Source of the DNA: Desulfonatronovibrio hydrogenovorans DSM 9292
GTDB lineage: Bacteria; Desulfobacterota; Desulfovibrionia; Desulfovibrionales; Desulfonatronovibrionaceae
Direction of reading: 5' to 3'
Assembly (NCBI RefSeq): GCF_000686525.1
Contig: NZ_JMKT01000008.1
Span: 186,001 to 250,000 of the forward strand
DNA length: 64,000 bases
The notes under the pieces were generated by a model that did not search any database, had not been told where the DNA came from, and worked only from the letters and a program-made list of their open reading frames with translations. Each line of letters begins with the position of its first letter. Positions within the stretch are counted from its first letter, which is position 1. Shown piece after piece: positions 61,448 to 64,000 of the stretch. Made by a program: the position numbers and the translations under genes.

Positions 61448-63718
61448 CTAGACCTTGACCACGTCGGCAAACTGGCCATGAATAGCTACGCCAGGTGCTC
61501 CTGTTTTGTAGGCTCCCATATCTGATGATGTATCATCCACAAGGTTCTGACAATTGTAAGGGTTGTTTCTGAACCAGGCAGTGTACATCATAACAACGTC
61601 GGGAGGGACAATATCCGTGAGTTTGACTTCCAGCTGGACTTCTCCAATTTTGTTGAAGACTTTTACCTGGTCACCGTCTTTGATTCCTCTTGATTCGGCA
61701 GCAATGGGGTTTAAATAGCAGAAGGGTTTGGGGTTGTACTCTTCCATCCAGTCCAGATTGACGAACTGGGAGTGGATTCCAAACTTGGTATGCGGTGTCA
61801 GAAGTCTCAACTTGTCATAAGGCTTCCTGCCTTCCTTGAATTTTGGCAGAGCCTGATGGCCGTGTTCTGCACACAGTTCAGACTTGAATTCGTATTTTCC
61901 CGAGGGGGTGCCGAACTTGAGGTCGTGCCACGAGGCTGGATGCATTTTCGCCTTGGCCGGACCATTTTTGAGGTCCTGCCATGAGTCAATTCCGAACAGG
62001 TCATAAATACCCTGGTTGAACTCCTTGATCATCCATTCCCTGGGATCAATTTCTGTGGGGTAGGTGCATGATCCTGGTTTGAGTTCATTCATTTTTCTGG
62101 AGAGCGCTGCAGCGATCTCAGTGTTGGACTTGGTCTCATACATGGGCTTGATGGCCTGTTCATTAATGGACAGCCAGTAATGCCAGTAGGAAGCATTTAC
62201 GGTCCACTCTTCAAACAGGGTGGTGACTGGCAGAACAATATCTGAGAGTTCAACTGTTTCCGTAAAGAATTGCTCAACCGAGACGATCAGCTCGGGCTTT
62301 TTGAAGGCTTCCACCATTTTGTTGCGGTCAAAGTCCTGGCTCAGGGGATTTTTGCAGGATACCCAGAGCACCCTGACAGGCGGTTCGTCAGTGGTAAGAA
62401 TTTCTTCTGCGGTTTTATTCATGTTCAGTGGCCTGTCCGAGTATTCATCCACCTTGTCCCCGGAAAAATCAAAATCTCCAAGGGGTCCGTCCGCGCCAAG
62501 AAAACCCACAGACCCCTCGGGACGTGGCTGGAGCAGGGCATGGTAGTTAAAGCCCCAGGTCCGGAGATGGCCGTATCTTGCCCCGCCCCCGCTTTTGCCC
62601 ACATTGCCGGTCATGGCCACCAGGGCATCTACGGACCTGACGGTTGCCCCGCCGTTGACGTGACGTTGCAGACCGTATCCAATCCATATGGAGGCAGGCT
62701 TGGCAGTTGCAAATTCTTCAGCCACATTTTTAATCTGTTCTGCCGGGATGCCTGATTTCTGGGCTGCCCAGTCCACAGTGATTTCATTGCGCAGGTAATC
62801 TGCAAATTCATCAAATCCGATGGAGTTGTTCCTGACCCAGTCCCGGTCATACAGGCCTTGATCCAGGATGTGTCTGGCCATGCCCAGGGCCAGGGCGCCG
62901 TCCATGGAAGTCTCAACCTCCCAGTAAACATCGGCCTTGACCGCGGTCTGGGTCAGGACCGGGTCTATGCAGACCACTTTGGCTCCTCGTTCCTGGGCAG
63001 CATAGATATATTTCATGGAGTGGACCGAATTCCAGGCCGGGTTTGCCCCCCAGAGTATAAGGTATCTTGCGTTGGCCATATCCTCGGGATCGTTGCACCA
63101 CATGTCGCCCAGGTCGTAATTCTGGGCATCGATTCCTGCAGGCCAGCACGGAGTCCCGATGAGCCTGGTGGTATAGCCAAGGGAAGTCATCATGCCTTCC
63201 ACAGCGTAGTTGGTTATGCCGAAGTTGCCTGAATACTTAGCCAGAGCAAGCCCCAGCATGGAACCGTCTTTTTCGTTTATTTCAATGAGTTTTTTGGCGA
63301 TGATCTCCATGGCCTGGTCCCAGGAAATACGCCGCCAATTGCCCGAACCACGCTGATCCTGGATCATGGGATACTTGATCCGGTCCGGGCTGTAGGGTCT
63401 TCGGGTATAGGCGTAGCCTTTCACGCACAGTCCGCCATCAGTGAATGTGGATTCTGGGGCCCCCTCAATATACTTGATCACCCCGTCTTTGACGAAGGTT
63501 TTGATGGAGCAGGTATCATAGCAATTCCTGGGACAGGCATTTCGAAAGATTTCCAAACCCTGTTCAAAACCGTTTCCAGCCTGTCCATCCATGGGCCTGA
63601 GCAGGCTTCCAGGGATGGAGGCCAACACTCCCATGGCTGCCATGCACCCGAGGAATTTCCTCCTGCTCATGGAGCAGCCCAGGTTTTTCTTAATCTGTTC
63701 GAGGTTGTTTCCGGTCAT
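61448..63718 (-). CDS. Molybdopterin catalytic subunit (DmsA-like), Tat-exported
   Basis: 756 residues. The Tat signal is SRRKFLG (18-24). [4Fe-4S] ligands are Cys62, Cys66, Cys70 (CPRNCYDTC) and the Cys in GGLCVKG. Bis-MGD signatures follow (RRISWDQAMEIIAKKL, WGANPAWNSVHSMKYIYAAQERGAKVVCIDP, GYGLQRHVNGGATVRSVDALVAMTGNVG) with the C-terminal cap. It is the active site of an anaerobic oxidoreductase of the DMSO/thiosulfate/polysulfide group; the substrate is not decided by sequence. It begins the DmsA-B-C operon, with its chaperone gene upstream. Confidence 0.95.
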   Translation of the reverse strand: MTGNNLEQIKKNLGCSMSRRKFLGCMAAMGVLASIPGSLLRPMDGQAGNGFEQGLEIFRNACPRNCYDTCSIKTFVKDGVIKYIEGAPESTFTDGGLCVKGYAYTRRPYSPDRIKYPMIQDQRGSGNWRRISWDQAMEIIAKKLIEINEKDGSMLGLALAKYSGNFGITNYAVEGMMTSLGYTTRLIGTPCWPAGIDAQNYDLGDMWCNDPEDMANARYLILWGANPAWNSVHSMKYIYAAQERGAKVVCIDPVLTQTAVKADVYWEVETSMDGALALGMARHILDQGLYDRDWVRNNSIGFDEFADYLRNEITVDWAAQKSGIPAEQIKNVAEEFATAKPASIWIGYGLQRHVNGGATVRSVDALVAMTGNVGKSGGGARYGHLRTWGFNYHALLQPRPEGSVGFLGADGPLGDFDFSGDKVDEYSDRPLNMNKTAEEILTTDEPPVRVLWVSCKNPLSQDFDRNKMVEAFKKPELIVSVEQFFTETVELSDIVLPVTTLFEEWTVNASYWHYWLSINEQAIKPMYETKSNTEIAAALSRKMNELKPGSCTYPTEIDPREWMIKEFNQGIYDLFGIDSWQDLKNGPAKAKMHPASWHDLKFGTPSGKYEFKSELCAEHGHQALPKFKEGRKPYDKLRLLTPHTKFGIHSQFVNLDWMEEYNPKPFCYLNPIAAESRGIKDGDQVKVFNKIGEVQLEVKLTDIVPPDVVMMYTAWFRNNPYNCQNLVDDTSSDMGAYKTGAPGVAIHGQFADVVKV

Positions 63719-63783
63719 GGCATACCTCCCTATGGTTGAATGAACGCGGAGCTTTTATATTCTTCAAGGGCATTATGGCTGGG

Positions 63784-64000
63784 TCATGGCAGAGAGTCTT
63801 GACTGGCTGCCAAAGGCTTGTCTGATAACTGAGCAATACTTGGCTCCCGGACATCCAGGGTTGTCCAGTGGATATCTTCGGCATCAAGCCAGGCCAGAAG
63901 AACGTCTGCAATCTCTTTAATGAGTACGTGGGCAGTCCTGGAATCCTTTATCCGTTGACAAAACAAAGGGATCCAGGATCGCATGTGTTCCCTGACAAAG
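63784..64000 (-). CDS. TorD/DmsD-family chaperone, C-terminal part
   Basis: The frame enters from the right edge and ends at TGA 63784-63786, so only the last 71 residues are seen. FVREHMRSWIPLFCQRIKD is the helical C-terminal block of TorD-like chaperones. It would guard the Tat signal of the adjacent DmsA-like subunit until the cofactor is inserted. The gap to dmsA is 65 bases. Confidence 0.75.
   Translation of the reverse strand, partial: FVREHMRSWIPLFCQRIKDSRTAHVLIKEIADVLLAWLDAEDIHWTTLDVREPSIAQLSDKPLAASQDSLP

Noticed and set aside
1-64000. CRISPR array, prophage, rRNA operon or complete insertion sequence
   Set aside because: I found no regularly spaced repeats, phage structural genes, rRNA sequence or transposase gene.

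Overview
The window looks like the chromosome of a strictly anaerobic sulfate-reducing bacterium, most likely of the order Desulfovibrionales. The grounds are the oxygen-defence cluster (desulfoferrodoxin, three rubredoxins, rubredoxin:oxygen oxidoreductase, rubrerythrin, PerR-like repressor), a periplasmic [NiFeSe] hydrogenase with its maturation protease, a DMSO-reductase-type respiratory operon, and the absence of aerobic respiratory genes. It is ordinary chromosome, gene-dense and moderate in GC, with one small accessory patch at about 40.6-43.2 kb. I saw no CRISPR array, prophage or complete insertion sequence.

Layout. 1-2.3 kb: the end of a histone-deacetylase-like gene, a metallophosphoesterase and a HEAT-repeat protein. 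2.4-5.9 kb: oxygen and superoxide defence, read leftward as dfx, CX4C rubredoxin, a 58-residue rubredoxin, rubredoxin and roo, preceded by perR-rbr. 6.0-9.4 kb: ComEA-like, a coiled-coil membrane protein, and the UPF0210/ACT pair. 9.4-12.5 kb: hysB-hysA-protease. The hysA frame crosses a UGA that must be read as selenocysteine, so plain translation loses the last 22 residues, including active-site Cys486. 13-17.4 kb: TraB, a five-S1-domain protein and three membrane or hypothetical genes. 17.4-20.3 kb: a molybdopterin oxidoreductase coupled to a tandem DUF1566 protein. 20.5-31.1 kb: two M23 endopeptidases, an M16C protease, a cupin, hldD, rsfS-gpmI. 31.4-32.7 kb: ribF and tRNA-Leu(CAG).

32.8-40.6 kb: one leftward run of eight genes containing a sugar-type ABC importer, a 2-hydroxyacyl-CoA dehydratase-like (double-cubane-type) iron-sulfur protein, a NitT/TauT-type ABC importer and the ATP-dependent activator of the iron-sulfur protein. 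40.6-43.2 kb: a 78-bp inverted-repeat element; a tiny membrane-protein frame with an in-frame UGA in a CLPU motif followed by a hairpin, which is a candidate new selenoprotein; and a RhuM-Fic gene bracketed by 266-bp direct repeats of about 90% identity. 43.4-59.9 kb: a PEP-synthase-like protein, a PQQ-type sugar dehydrogenase, patatin with a membrane protein, an AmpD-like amidase, a hybrid kinase with a substrate-binding lipoprotein, a YyaL-type protein and an ABC-F ATPase. 60.1-64.0 kb: DmsA/B/C-like oxidoreductase with the end of its TorD chaperone.

The clearest biological thread is metal and redox chemistry: O2 and superoxide scavenging, hydrogen oxidation using selenium, two bis-MGD oxidoreductases and a low-potential iron-sulfur enzyme of unknown substrate. 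The strongest new lead is the CLPU mini-protein at 41044-41208. It shares its UGA context with hysA, lies in a genome that must decode UGA as Sec, and part of it is preserved in a second copy 1.5 kb away.
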